Positions 13,049 through 24,803 of a stretch of 64,000 bases of DNA are shown in pieces; the first letter of the stretch is position 1, and each line of letters starts with the position of its first letter. Both the position numbers and the translations under genes were made by a program. The DNA is from Haemonchus contortus. Lineage: Eukaryota; Nematoda; Chromadorea; Rhabditida; Trichostrongylidae. Location of the stretch: positions 33,873,715 to 33,937,714 of the forward strand of contig LS997562.1 of the NCBI GenBank assembly GCA_000469685.2. Reading direction: 5' to 3'. A model generated the notes under the pieces. It was not told where the DNA came from. It was given only the letters and a program-made list of their open reading frames with translations, and searched no databases.

Positions 13049-13507
13049 GCAGGAGTTTTACTTCTCCCTTCGCTACTACTACATCAATCTTTTGATGGAA
13101 ATTGGAAGTGTCCGAGACGATCTCTGATTTTTTTTTCGCCATTAGTTCTAATTACCGTGTTTTCTGGTGGTTCATAAAAGTTTTTTGAACATTGGACTCT
13201 TGTGTCGGTGAAAACATGACTCATATAAACAGTCGAAAGCAGTTGGTTGGTCCTGTTTGCGACAAACCCTCCGAGGTGATAGATCGTTTTACACTTTCTC
13301 CTATCGTGTGAGCTACCACCATTCAATCTAGTCGATCTGGGTCGTCGTTGATTGTTTGTTGCTTGACAGGAAACGACCTTGCAATGAGTTGGCTTCTAGC
13401 CAAAAATTCCATTTCATCAAAATCGGCCGGTTTTCCAGCATTGCCCATACAGTTGATCCCTCAATGTTACAATTACAAGCTATATTTACTTGACTAGTTC
13501 GTCCACT

Positions 13508-13560
13508 TGTTTACTGTTTACTGTTTGAGTCTAGCAATACATCATCTGAGTCGGCTAGCT
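13508..13560 (+). repeat. TGTTTACTG repeat unit, copy 1
   Basis: CTTGTTTACTGTTTACTG followed by CTAGCAATA; shorter than copies 2 and 3. Confidence 0.45.
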
Positions 13561-13728
13561 TTTGAACATTGCCCATGACTTCACTCAAGCCTTCCTGTGG
13601 CGGATACCATTTTGTTTATACTTTCAGAACTTGCCTTCATTCATATTTTTTTGCCATTTTACATTCTTTTTATTACAACTTCGCTTTATTTGACCATTAT
13701 ATTTGCTTGAATCTAGTTTTCCATCAGT

Positions 13729-13802
13729 TGTTTACTGTTTACTGCTTTACTTCTGCAATATTTCGTAGAGAATACAGCTGTTCTCTTCCGTTTTCCAACA
13801 TA
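13729..13802 (+). repeat. TGTTTACTG repeat unit, copy 2
   Basis: TGTTTACTGTTTACTGC, then GCAATATTTCGTAGA and TCCGTTTTCCA, collinear with copy 3 at 14678. Confidence 0.55.
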
Positions 13803-14056
13803 AATTGGCCGATCAAAACAAATGATCACGGCTGACTGACTCAAACAATCTCTATGATGAGAAAAAATTGATGGGCACTTAATATATCTATTAGGGCAGG
13901 ATAAAACAAGGCTTACCGTAATAGGGAATACTTAATTATTACTACATTTATTGAAATTTCTTAAACAGATAATCTTTGTAATGCCTATATTATTTATATC
14001 AATCATAGAAGATATAGGCCCGTTATAATGAGGTGCTTCTACGAATAGAGTGGAAT

Positions 14057-14233
14057 GGCTGACATAGTAAAGTATGACTTAGGTACGTAGTCCCAACAAT
14101 TCTCAGATTTCGATGGCACTAGTGGAACTTTAGCGAAAGTTCTCGATATGGAGTTAATTAGACGGCAGGATTCGCCATCGAAATCTGAGAACGTGGGGAC
14201 TACAAACCTAAGTTATACTTTACTGTGTCAGCC
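14057..14233. mobile_element. MITE-like element with 60-bp terminal inverted repeats
   Basis: Left arm 14057-14117 and right arm 14174-14233 are inverted and roughly 88% identical, starting GGCTGACAYAGTAAAGTAT. Weaker similarity extends outward to about 14048 and 14242. The interior is only about 56 bp and non-coding. No target-site duplication is clear and the superfamily is unknown. Confidence 0.7.
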
Positions 14234-14349
14234 CTTCCCCTCAAATTTCAAGCGTTTTGAGTAGAGGCAGAGATAATTATAGCGCTATGGAACATTACAG
14301 ATAGGATATTTCATAGCACTGCAGTCTACTAGTCTTAGGAGACGGACTG

Positions 14350-14625
14350 TCTCACATAGGCCTGGTTCAACCAAGCCTTCCAACCTTCCGGGGTCAGTTG
14401 ATTGGTACCAGACTCGTCTAGGAGGATAGAAGCTCTGGTTTGTACATCGGCTAGCCACAGCAAGTCATTGTATAGGCCCCATACTCATTCAATAGGCCAC
14501 CACGATTATGAATGGAATTCGACTGCGTCGCGCCTCCCACACGGAAAAAAATCGATACCTAAAAATTTTTGAATCGAGTCACGATGGAAGTTCCACAAAC
14601 AGGATTAATTAACACCAAAAGTCTT
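14350..14625 (+). repeat. tRNA-derived SINE copy
   Basis: Contains CCGGGGTCAGTTGATTGG, TACCAGACTCGTCTAGGAGG, GCAAGTCATTGTATAGGC and the 3' end ATTAATTAACACCAAAAGTC. It sits between the MITE and the large foldback. Confidence 0.7.
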
Positions 14626-14677
14626 GTCCCCTTATTGTACCCTCGATTAGTTGATTGAGTTGGGCTAACTCTTTTAT

Positions 14678-14750
14678 TTGTTTACTGTTTACTGCTGTGT
14701 TCCAGCAATATTTTGTGGAAACGCAACTGCTCCATTCCGTTTTCCATTGA
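14678..14750 (+). repeat. TGTTTACTG repeat unit, copy 3
   Basis: TGTTTACTGTTTACTGC, then GCAATATTTTGTGGA and TCCGTTTTCCA. It directly abuts the left arm of the large foldback, so it may be part of that element's flank. Confidence 0.55.
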
Positions 14751-14760
14751 AGACAACTTT

Positions 14761-15232
14761 TGGTACTATTCCACTATTACAACCCCAAAAACTCAAAATT
14801 TTAATTTTCGATGAAACTTTGTCTATAGGGGTAATTCGATGCCCTGATAACGAATATGGCCTTCACTTTTGGGTGTTTTCACCAAATTTGATAAAAACTT
14901 GCCTTTAGGGGTTATTTGAGGTCCTGATAACGAATATAACATCCATTTTACGCGCTGAGGCTATTTGGCGCGACGACAAGGCATACAGGTTGTGTCGTTG
15001 CTTGAGGACACAGAAATGGATGTTATATTCGTTGTCAGGACCTCAAATAACCCCTAAACGCAAGTTTCCAGCAAATTTGGTGAAAACACCGTTGGCGCCA
15101 ATTTGGCGCCAAATGGCGCCAGCGCCAAAGTGAAGGTCATATTCGTTACTGGGGCATCGGATTACCCCTATAGGTGAAGTTTCATCGAAAATTAAAATTT
15201 TGAGTTTTTGGGGTTGTAATAGTGGAGTAGTA
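14761..15232. mobile_element. Large foldback element with about 200-bp arms
   Basis: Left arm 14761-14953 and right arm about 15009-15232 are inverted copies around a centre of about 55 bp. Each arm itself holds two diverged tandem units sharing TATAGGGGTNATT and CTGATAACGAATAT. The right arm has an extra block of about 35 bp with repeated GGCGCC that the left arm lacks. Non-coding and non-autonomous in appearance. Confidence 0.75.
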
Positions 15233-17664
15233 CCCCAAATTTTCTATTGAGTTTCGGTTACTTGTTCCAAGCCTATCAAAGCCCAAAACCTTGAAAGGGA
15301 ACGGTTTAGAACTTAAAGGGCCTGCTTTTCTGCTTTTGAGGGTCGTTCTTCCTAGACTTCTGTAGGTCTTCCTATTTTGGGCAGACTTGACACCTCCAGT
15401 TTGCAATCGCCAAAGTTGTCATCGAGTGGCTCCGGAAATGTCATTGAAATCATTGTCTTTCGTGATGTCTGAAAAATTTTAGCGAAATGTTCGATGTTGT
15501 TGTTGCTTTCTTTATAAATAAGACAAATATGCTTTTTTCTAGGTTGTAATAATTCCTGTAAACTTTTTTTGAAGGGTTATACCCTTCCACTCAATAGGTA
15601 CTTGAGAAACCCTTGCTCATTGGCTGGTCATAGTTTAACTGGTGGAAAACTCAGACATACCAAACTTTGGACTCCTTGGAAAACAGGTTCAAGAGCTATA
15701 AAAAAAGGTGTCCAGGGTTAATAAGACTGTCTGTATGGCAACGCAAAACGATTTTGGGACGATCCTGATCAGTACTACCCGCTTCATACCGTCCCTGATC
15801 CTGCCGTTACCGTCCCCGTTCGAAAGCCCGTGTGAAAGCGAATAAAGGGTATTTTAATCGAATTTTTAAAATATTCCTCGATTTGCGTGTCTTTTTGTTA
15901 AATTTCAAAACGCTACCAGGTCTTTAGCAAAGTATTACCAGTATTATTGAAGTAATTGTCGTATTTCCTCGCCGAGCCAGCTTTCCCACACCCTGTCCAC
16001 TTCTTTGGGTTATATAGCAAGTATGTCACATCATCCGAAATTTCCCTGAGGGTCCCAAGAAAACTGACATTTTCCAGTGATTTTTCTCGCCAAATGTTTT
16101 TCTGTTGGCCATCCAGGATGAGTCATCCCCAATCAACGGTGCCGCCACCAGGCGCTGTGGATTATCATTGAAACACATGCCGAGCACATGCCACTTGCAG
16201 TTGTTTCCCTTTGTACCATCGGCTAGAACGTCTTTATTGCCTATGCATAATGAAAATAGTATATTTCAATATTGAAACCACCACCTTGCCCGGTTTTCAA
16301 AAGAAAATGAAAATTCGGTACGGTCCCAAGTTCCTACAGTAATCTCTCCATTGTTCCATCTCGCTTTTACGCAAATGGTACATGTTATTTCACGCCATTT
16401 TGAGCCAACTTACGGAATACGGTAGAATATTGAGTCCACTAGATGTCGCTCCTATACGATCTTCTGACATGGTCGTAAGTTTTTCTAGAGACGGATCTGA
16501 ATGAAGTGAGGACTAGGGGCGTTCGTTTTTGTACTGTCGTCTGCGCTCTCTCACGAAGACACTATTTTGTTGACCGGGTTCATTTTATACCAACGTTTTT
16601 CATGAGTCGGTAGTCCGGCTGTCTCTATGCTTTTCCTTCTATCGAACTTAGTTTGAAATTCCCATTCCATGACTCAGAATCATTATTAAGCACCATTCAG
16701 AACTAACTCGTCCAATGTCCCACCCTTCGCTGCGCCCTAGAGCCCAGTTTTAGAGACGCAGCGTTCAATAGAATAGTTCCCACCCCTCTCATTTTCAAAA
16801 ATTCTACTTCTACTTTCACTTGTAGCCGTTTTCAACCTTTTTTTTCGGACTATGGGTGCAGTTTGCGATCAAGTTCGTTTTTAGTCCGGCCAAACGGCTA
16901 TTTTTACTCATTGTTGACTTACGCCCAACAGTTGCCTTGTTACGTAGCGATCGTAGCCGAAGGGATTGAAAAAAGGGCCAATCGAGAGACACTACACTCT
17001 AGTTGACCTCTGAGCTCATGCATGTCTGCCAACGATGTCGACGAACTGGACAACTTCGGGTTTGGGCAGTAGTAGGACAGCGGGCGATTATCCAGGGCTC
17101 GGGATTTCCCCTTTCAGGCACAGAAACAGCTAGTTCGCTCAGGCAAAAATTTTTAGTTCTGCAGTAACCGTCAGTTTACGCGAAATTTCACCAATTGACA
17201 GATCTTCCAGTGATTCTTTGATAACAGTTTAACTTTAATCTTTTTCTAGACCTATGCCCGGTTCCCATTGGGAATTGTTCCCAGGGAATGATCGTAGTTC
17301 ATTTTTTGCCATAAGATGTTCGCTTAATAATGATGAGAGGGTGTAGGCAGACAATGAACCGCTCCAGCTCAGTTTAGCGAATTGAATTCCGGCCAAGTGA
17401 AGAGGGTAGCTCATCTCGTGGTGGTCGATTTTCTGGTTCAAAGCCTGTTCGCCAATGCCAAAAGGTTCGTTCTCTAGGTACCTCAGCTGCCTTACTCGAA
17501 GGTAAATCTGGTTTTTGCTTAATTTCTGTGAACAATCCAACAGTTCCTTCTTAGAATTATTTTCTTTATTTCGGTGACAAGCATAGGAATGGACTGTTTC
17601 CTCAATTCCTCGACTATTAGTTCTCTTATGCCGGTTTGTTTATCTACCCATCTCAATTCTGACA
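15233..17664. other. Non-coding stretch, nothing recognised
   Basis: AT-rich with poly-T runs; no repeat family member, no splice-bounded frame of note. Confidence 0.55.
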
Positions 17665-17998
17665 GAGAAGCAGATTCATGGCTTATTCTGAAACCTAATC
17701 GATATGCATATTTGGTGAAAAATGTTCTTCTTCGATTATTTGTCAGAACAACGTAATTGATTCCTCCTGTCCCACATTGTTTCCGACCACCTCATTTTTG
17801 GCTAAGAGGCAGATTCATAGCTCAATCTGACACCTAATCGATATGCATAGGTGATGAATAGTGTTCTCCTTCGACAATTTTTTGAAACAAGCTAACCGCC
17901 TCATTTTTAGCTAAGAGGCAGATTCATGGCTTAATCTGATACCTAATCGATAAGCAAAGGTGGCGATTAAGGTTCCTTTTCAAGAATTTTTCCAAACA
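17665..17998 (+). repeat. Three diverged tandem units
   Basis: GCAGATTCATGGCTTA and ACCTAATCGATATGCATA recur, with CAGATTC at 17671, 17810 and 17919 (periods 139 and 109 nt). All three units are AT-rich and non-coding. Confidence 0.7.
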
Positions 17999-18587
17999 CC
18001 GTCTTTCTATACGTTCGCTGGAGAGCTATGAAGTATGTACACTGGGGCAAGTTGTATACAACTTCCATGACGCAATTCCGGCATTTCGGGGAGATGCTTT
18101 TTTTAGATGCTACAGGAAATAGGCATTTCTAGAGGTTGAACGGCCTCACTTTACGATTGAGGCCTTTTATAAGTATTTGGCGTCCATTACGATCTGCATC
18201 CATCTATTGCAACTCATTGAAAAGATCTGAAATTGTATGACCTTGCAGGTCACAGTCGGAGTCCGTCCGTTCTAAAATCTCATTTTGTCTATCGACGAAT
18301 TTCGTCGACGTCATCAAAGTTCATTTGTCAAGAGCTGTCTCTCTAACCGTTCGTCGCTAGGTGGTTCCACTTGGACTTTTGCTGAATTTCGAATCTTTGA
18401 TAAACGATGCAAAGGTGTTCAGCGAAACCATTACTCGATTTGTGTTTACCAGAAAAAAAGGGAATAGCATCCATCTTCCAGCCTTTCAGACCAAAGATAT
18501 AAAGGAAGGGTCAAGAATGAGGACCTAAGCATTTACTCGAACAGCAAATAGCTCTCTAATGTATCATATTTGTTGCAGACATAGGGC

Positions 18588-18762
18588 AGAGTTGGTATAA
18601 TGATATGTGGTGCAGTCTTATCAATCCATGGTCCCGGGATCGAATCCCTATTGATACTCGCTCAGACCGACCAAGCCTTGTATGATAACAAGCTGGTCTA
18701 GGAGGGCAAAAGCACTGATTTTACATCGGCTGGTGCTTTTTTGGATCACAGATTGTCACTGA
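18588..18762 (+). repeat. tRNA-derived SINE, head and body, 3' truncated
   Basis: The head carries GGGATCGAATCCC (B-box-like), followed by GTCTAGGAGGGCAAAAGCAC and TTTACATCGGCTGG. The 3' third is missing. Confidence 0.65.
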
Positions 18763-19419
18763 TTGACCAGTTGGCTGGAAGGTGTAGACTCCTCTTACTT
18801 CTCTCCTCATTCGAAAGCTTCTCTACGATCCAAGTGGACTTCCTGTGCAGGAGCGCATTTCAAAAACGGAAATGCTGATAGATGTCAAATCCCTAAGATT
18901 TATAATTTCATTGTAAAGATTGAATACACACACTTCCAAATCTTTAACCCAAGGCAGAGTGCATGGCGTGCTCAGGAGCGATCAATACCCTACACCCTTT
19001 GCATGACGTCAGCCATTCAAACCATTGCTTTTTTTCGTCGATGGCCTTTTCAACTCATAATTGAATCGTTTCTTTCTGGAGACGAAACGGCTACCATAAA
19101 TTCCTGGAAATGGCGTCTTTTTATTACGACATTTCTGCATTCATAGTTCGCTTGGTTTTCTAGAGAAAACCTATCAGTTCAGTGTAAATTTCTCTTGAAA
19201 GAGAAATTATGTTGTAATTCAAAAGTTCAGTAATTAAATAAAGAAACCATCAGCCTTTCTTACACTGGAACCGCTACGAAAATGCTGACAAAAATGGCAG
19301 CTTCCCGAAATTTGCAGGCTCTCTTGGGCGTAGAATCCAGTAGTGCTATCAGTAAATTTCTGAGTTGCCGTTTTGTTCGCTTACGTTGGAGGGGAAGGCT
19401 CGTTAGTATTCAAATTGTC

Positions 19420-19575
19420 GTTGGATCGAGTCTATTCTCAGAAGCTCTGAAAATCGTCCACCAGCTGCCATTGCCTTCTCAAGACAATAGCGCCTAAGCA
19501 GTCTCTGGATCGAATCTCATCCGGGGGCTCTGAAAATCGTCCATCCCCTGTCACTGCCTTTTCAAGACCATGCCT
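19420..19575 (+). repeat. Two tandem units, 84-nt period
   Basis: TGGATCGARTCT, GCTCTGAAAATCGTCCA and TCAAGAC recur in order in both copies. Confidence 0.65.
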
Positions 19576-22500
19576 ATGTAAGAGAAGGGGCGGAAAGGCA
19601 GACATTGATGGCCCTTTTTCTGATCTTTTGTTCATAATGAGGGAAATGCGCATACAAAACATGGGCAGCCGGTTTCGATAAAATTCGGCTGTTCCGAGTA
19701 AGCCAAAATCAATGCCCAGCGTTTATTTTAATTGCAAATATAGGCCTTTACGGCAAATAAAAATGCTTTTCGCATACTTTCTTGCCCACTTCTTCTTTTT
19801 ATTCTTCAGCGTTTGTTCCTCTTGCTGACCGAGCCCGCTTTTTTTTGTTTTACTGACTAATTTTTTCGATTGACTGCTCTGTAGGGTTCAGAGCCAACTA
19901 ATTTTTAATTCTCATGCAAGGCGGTAAAAAACAATTCTGTGGACCTCCCTTACCAGGTTAGGTCATTTTGCTGATAGTACCGCCTGCTGATAGTACCTCG
20001 TCTCCAAGGATCCCTTCGGACCACTCCTGCACGGTTACATCCGCAAAGAAAAAGTCGTCCTATGGAGACTTCGGTCACTCTTCAAGGCCGTTTACAAGCC
20101 TTTCCGTTTTGCTATGAAACCACATATCCGAAATCGAGTCGAATGCATGGCGTACTCCAGCCAGCTCTTCTTTTTATTCCATTTTGACAACTGAGTTCCT
20201 AATTGGTTTCAAACCGTTTCATCCGAGATTCCCTGGAAGATCAATACTCATCCTTTTCCTCACCCCAGAATCCTTCAATCTGACACTTTTTTGGGACCAG
20301 CTTGCTGTTGCTCCAAACTCCGAGGTCATTTGGAGTGAGTGTAAATCTTGGCCAAATTGCTTGGACCAGCTTACACACTCACACACGTACATATGGAGGA
20401 GTTCAAATATCGGCCAAAACTGACTCAGTCCGGCTAATTGGTGGTTGTCATGGATCCGGTTCCGAATCTGCTGGTCTAGTATTTCTGTTTACGTAAAATG
20501 AACACTCTTTATTACATGTTTTTTCATAGTCGAGCCGGATTTCTACCCATGTATTACTGTAATTTTTATTACAGTAATTGCTAACTGTCGGCTAATAGGC
20601 CATTCCAAGACCTTAATGGAATTTTCCGTCGTGGACGCGACTTTATAGCGAAGTCATCGCTTTTGATTGGAAATCGGGAATTGATTTTCTTGGAACTTTT
20701 CAGGGAATAGAAAGCCTAATTCTTCAGTTCTGAGAAATATTATTTGTTCACAGCTGTTTATGTTTACAGCTTTTCAAGGGCGAAAATCCTTCTTAAAGCC
20801 TATGAGTCATAAAGAACTTTCTCCACGTTCCATCTATCCCATTTGTTCTTTCTATCACTTTTACTCCGCGGTTTTTTCGGAATTTCTTTGCACTTTTCTG
20901 ACACCCTCATTCATATCCGTCAACTTGGCTGAAGAGCATGAAAACGATTGAAGTCACGACTCCATCAGTTGTTCCAACGAGGTCCATTTCCCGGATGAGT
21001 CAGAGCCATCGGGTGCTGCCGCCGGCGGTGGAGGCTCTCGTAACACGTGCTCGGATCGGCATTAATAGCCGAGGGATGTGTGTGTGCCAGCTTGTGAGAA
21101 GGGAATGTTCTGGAAATCTGTTCAGAGCACGTTCACCTCAAAATCGTGCTATGGACAGAGCCATTCGGTACCATTTCCGAATTGTATCATATTTCGATTG
21201 TAGTAATTTCAAAGACCTCGTCGGTATTCGTTTTCATCGGTCGGTCGGTCGGCTCTAACCGGCTTTCAAACGTTCTCTCCGATGACAGCTACGCGATTTT
21301 CTGACGACCTTACGCATTCATCTTCTGATTTTTTGTCAATTCGGAAAAAAACTGAAACGGCTTCTGTTGTAATGGCAGAAATTCATCAAGGTCTTCCGTA
21401 CACTAGTTGCTCGATGACAGCGTCGCATCGTTTCCTTCTCTAGGTTACAAAGGCCTTTTGAAGAAGTGTTGCTTGAGTTTTTTCTTTAACACTTTTTTAT
21501 GAACCCATTTAGCTTCCATATATGCTATGCCTGGTCCACTATTGGTTACAGTATACAGAGCTTTGCAAAGCGTAAGTTTTACTGCATCGGCTGCTGCAGC
21601 TCTCAGCGTTGTAATTTCGATCTCGTTGGAATTTTTGAATTTTAAACGAATTGATTGATTGCCGTGGCCATTGATGGACAGTGTTTAATAATCACTGAGC
21701 CCAGCCGAAGGTGGCCGGCTACTTTCGTGATGCGCCATGAGTTCGATGTCGGGCTGGAGTGGGAAGTGTTTGAAGCTGCACTTGGGGATACTTCAAAATT
21801 TTCATGTTGCACTTTTATACTTCTGAAGTTTCCAGAAGGCATCTTCTTTACTTCCACGGGTAATCTCGTACACATACTGAATAAGAGCAGAAGACCCTTA
21901 CCAAACTTTGAGAAAGATTGGCTAGGGCAGACAGGCTTCCGGAGAGTTTTCTTCTGGATGAATTTTGAGAGGTGTTTTGAGAGAAGGCCTACTCATGGAT
22001 TGGCAAGCGTGTTGGCTTACTCGGTGATTGAAAATAACTATGATTTGCCTTTTGAACTTCCTTATGTTTCATAAATTTTCACTGCCATTTTAACTTCCTC
22101 CTTCCTGTTCCTTCTTCCTTCATCACATACAGTAGAAAAAAGTTCATACCAAGGATGAAGTGACATTCACTACATCCATTTACTGCTGTGAAAACAGTTG
22201 TACATAATAAAAAGGCAAGCCTTGCTTGGCTTGAGCTCTTTAAGGGGGATGATATGCTAGGCTGACCGATCGGCCCAATACCACGGATCGAGCATTTGTG
22301 TTGCAGACCCCCCACCCTCCTATCCCCCCCCCCCAATTCCTTCATACCATCCCTATCCGGGTTTCTCGCCCTTTCTCCTTCGGCTTAGTCACCCCTATTC
22401 ACACTCTCCCTTTACTACTTATACTAGAAAACACACCGTTGAAAGTTTTAAGAAAGTACAACAGCACTAGATCGTTCAACAAAGACAGCTCTCTCCGGTC

Positions 22501-24286
22501 TTCCTTTCCGGACATGTATCTATATATATCTGGTCTGCTCTGATTCCAATTTGACTTTCTCTGCACGAAGTCCCATAAGTTTTGCAAGTCGACTCTCGAG
22601 AATCTCAATTTTGATAACCAGTTTTGGAAAAAAGGCACTCCAACTGACCGTGCATTGATTTTGTGCCTGTGAAACACTGCAAGCCGGTCTTGAATGTTGA
22701 CTGTTGTGCCATAATTCTCTTTTTTTTTCAAAGAGAACTTAGTTATTTGCATTGTGTTGATTTGAAGTGAAACGATGCGGTGAGCTTTTTTCTGTAAGTT
22801 GGAGCGTCGTAGCATAAGTTTGGACGGTTATTTCTCTCTTCCTCCTCTCTCCTTCTTCTTGGTACCATCAAGTTCGCTTCAGTAATCGGAGTTTTGTATA
22901 TTCGTTTGAAAAAAAAACCTTGCCTATCAACTTTAGAGTAAATCCTCAGCATTACAAGTAAGTTTAAGGTATATAGTACGTCCAGAGAAGTCTGAGAGTG
23001 CATCAACTGTCGGCTTTTCAGTGCTTCAGAGACGTCAGTGCAAATCCTCTAATGGAGTTCTTGACATTGCAAAGTTTTTTCGTCTGCACTGCCCCTGAAA
23101 CCCTTCCCTCCGTGCCCGGTCGTTGCAGCTGATCAGTTTACGAGGGTCTTCTAGAAAAATCTGTACTCTGGCAGTAAATGACGGCCTTTTCACTCTAGCA
23201 AACGAACATTTCCCGTAACGATTATTCAGCAGTCAGGTTTTTTTCTCCTCACAATCTTCCATGAGTCTCATCAAACATCTGTTGTGAGGCAATGGTGGGA
23301 TCGGCTAGGAATCACTGAAAAACCAACGAGTTTCCCCATTTCATTCTTAACGAGTCAGCCTGGTCCTTACTCACCGAGTCCCCACCACTCATGTGTACTG
23401 GTGCTACAAATGGGAGGGGCTAAAAACCCGTCAAACCGATTTTTTTTCTAGATTTTCCGAATTCTCCATCTTTTCATTTCTTTCTCATCAGAGCGTGTTA
23501 TCCCATCACTCAGCGCTGTTTCACTCCACTTTGAGTGATAACGTCGGATGGCTGAATTAATGAGTTACAATGAACCCTCCGTAAACTTTGAACCGAGCAA
23601 ATCCTGTCCCGATTCCTGATGTCTGGTCCTGCAAGGAAATTACTAGTCTCCTATACGGTAGCGCTATCTATCTAGAGTAGTAAACGACTTGTGCCCATTG
23701 CATTTCGGCAGTTGCCCTGTCGGAAATTGGCTCCGATTCCCGGTATTGAGAGCGTTGTAATCCATCGTTAGTCTAGACGCTCTGACCCATGGTCTGTAGT
23801 CTGTGATCTTTGTTGGTTGGGCATAAAATAACATCGTTTTCGGGTAGTACGGTAGCTCGAAATCCTTCTTTTCGTGTCCAACGTATCTTCTGTTTCTATC
23901 GCATAATTAATCATACTCAAGTCCCACCTCCAGTTGGATGGGCGGATGTTCTGAAGTAATTAGCTCTTTCTCGACGATAATTCTTTTAATGCTTCTCTAG
24001 AATTCTTTCCTTTACAGTACTCCTCATAGTTCACAGCTGGAAGTTCATCTTTCTACTTATTTCTTCAACGAAATCCTCCCTTTCCTACATCCTCCCGGCG
24101 ATGACGAGCACCTCCAATGGTAACTGTCGTTATCTAACCCGACCACGTCAGACCCAGCCATTACTCCAAGGGTTATCGCGATTCTCAGCCGATTTCTATT
24201 CTAGCGGACGATCTAGGTAGCGGAACTGTGAATCTTGTGACAGTCTTTTGTCTTTGGTGATGTTTGGCCTGATTTCCATAGTTTAC
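19576..24286. other. Non-coding stretch, nothing recognised
   Basis: Contains a small inverted repeat at 20553-20578 (ATTACTGTAAT arms), an 11-C tract near 22324, and open frames of up to 139 codons on both strands around 21.65-22.8 kb that match no family I know. Confidence 0.5.
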
Positions 24287-24306
24287 TGATAAAAGATCTT
24301 TTATCA
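24287..24306. repeat. Perfect 20-bp palindrome
   Basis: TGATAAAAGATCTTTTATCA is self-complementary with no spacer. Each half holds TGATAA, a GATA-type site. Confidence 0.8.
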
Positions 24307-24595
24307 TCACTTTGCTATCTGTTTGTTACGTCAATGAATGCCGAGGGCGTTCCCCTTTTATTGCTTTCATCGTATTTTCTCTGCCATTCTACGGAGATAA
24401 CTATAAATGAACTTAATGTATGATCAAGTTTCATTTACGTTGATGTCAATATCTATTTTTCAAATAATCCCCCCGTATTGTTAAAAGTACATCTTACGAA
24501 ATTCTTGGTTTTCTTTTTTACCTTTTTACCTTTTTTCATGATGAATAAAAACTACTGGTCATCGTGGCACAACAAGGGGAAATGGTGGTTTGGCA

Positions 24596-24803
24596 GCTGT
24601 AGGGCTGTCAGTCGGCTCAGAGGGTACTAAGCCCAAGAGATCAAACCCAGTCATTGTGACCAGGTCATCAGCTTTCATTTCATTTACAATCGAAAACTTA
24701 CTGATTGATACACCTAGAGGAAGTTCGGTAGGGGACCCGGAATTCCACATCTTAAGTCAAGACGTCCCTGTAGTCCTTGACAGGCATCTACCTACGATAC
24801 TGA
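24596..24803 (+). CDS. Possible exon with an eh1-like FTIENLL motif, gene unidentified
   Basis: The frame is open from 24548 and ends at a strong donor (CTGA|GTAAGT at 24804). A plausible acceptor is GGTTTGGCAG before 24596. The peptide runs GTKPKRSNPVIVTRSSAF, then ISFTIENLLID, and on to VVLDRHLPTIL. FTIENLL resembles the engrailed-homology-1 Groucho-binding motif found near the N-terminus of many homeobox, forkhead and T-box proteins. I found no homeodomain or other DNA-binding domain downstream. The opposite strand is also open over part of this stretch. Confidence 0.28.

Noticed and set aside
22399..22815. 138-codon minus ORF
   Set aside because: No motif recognised, low complexity near its ends, chance length.
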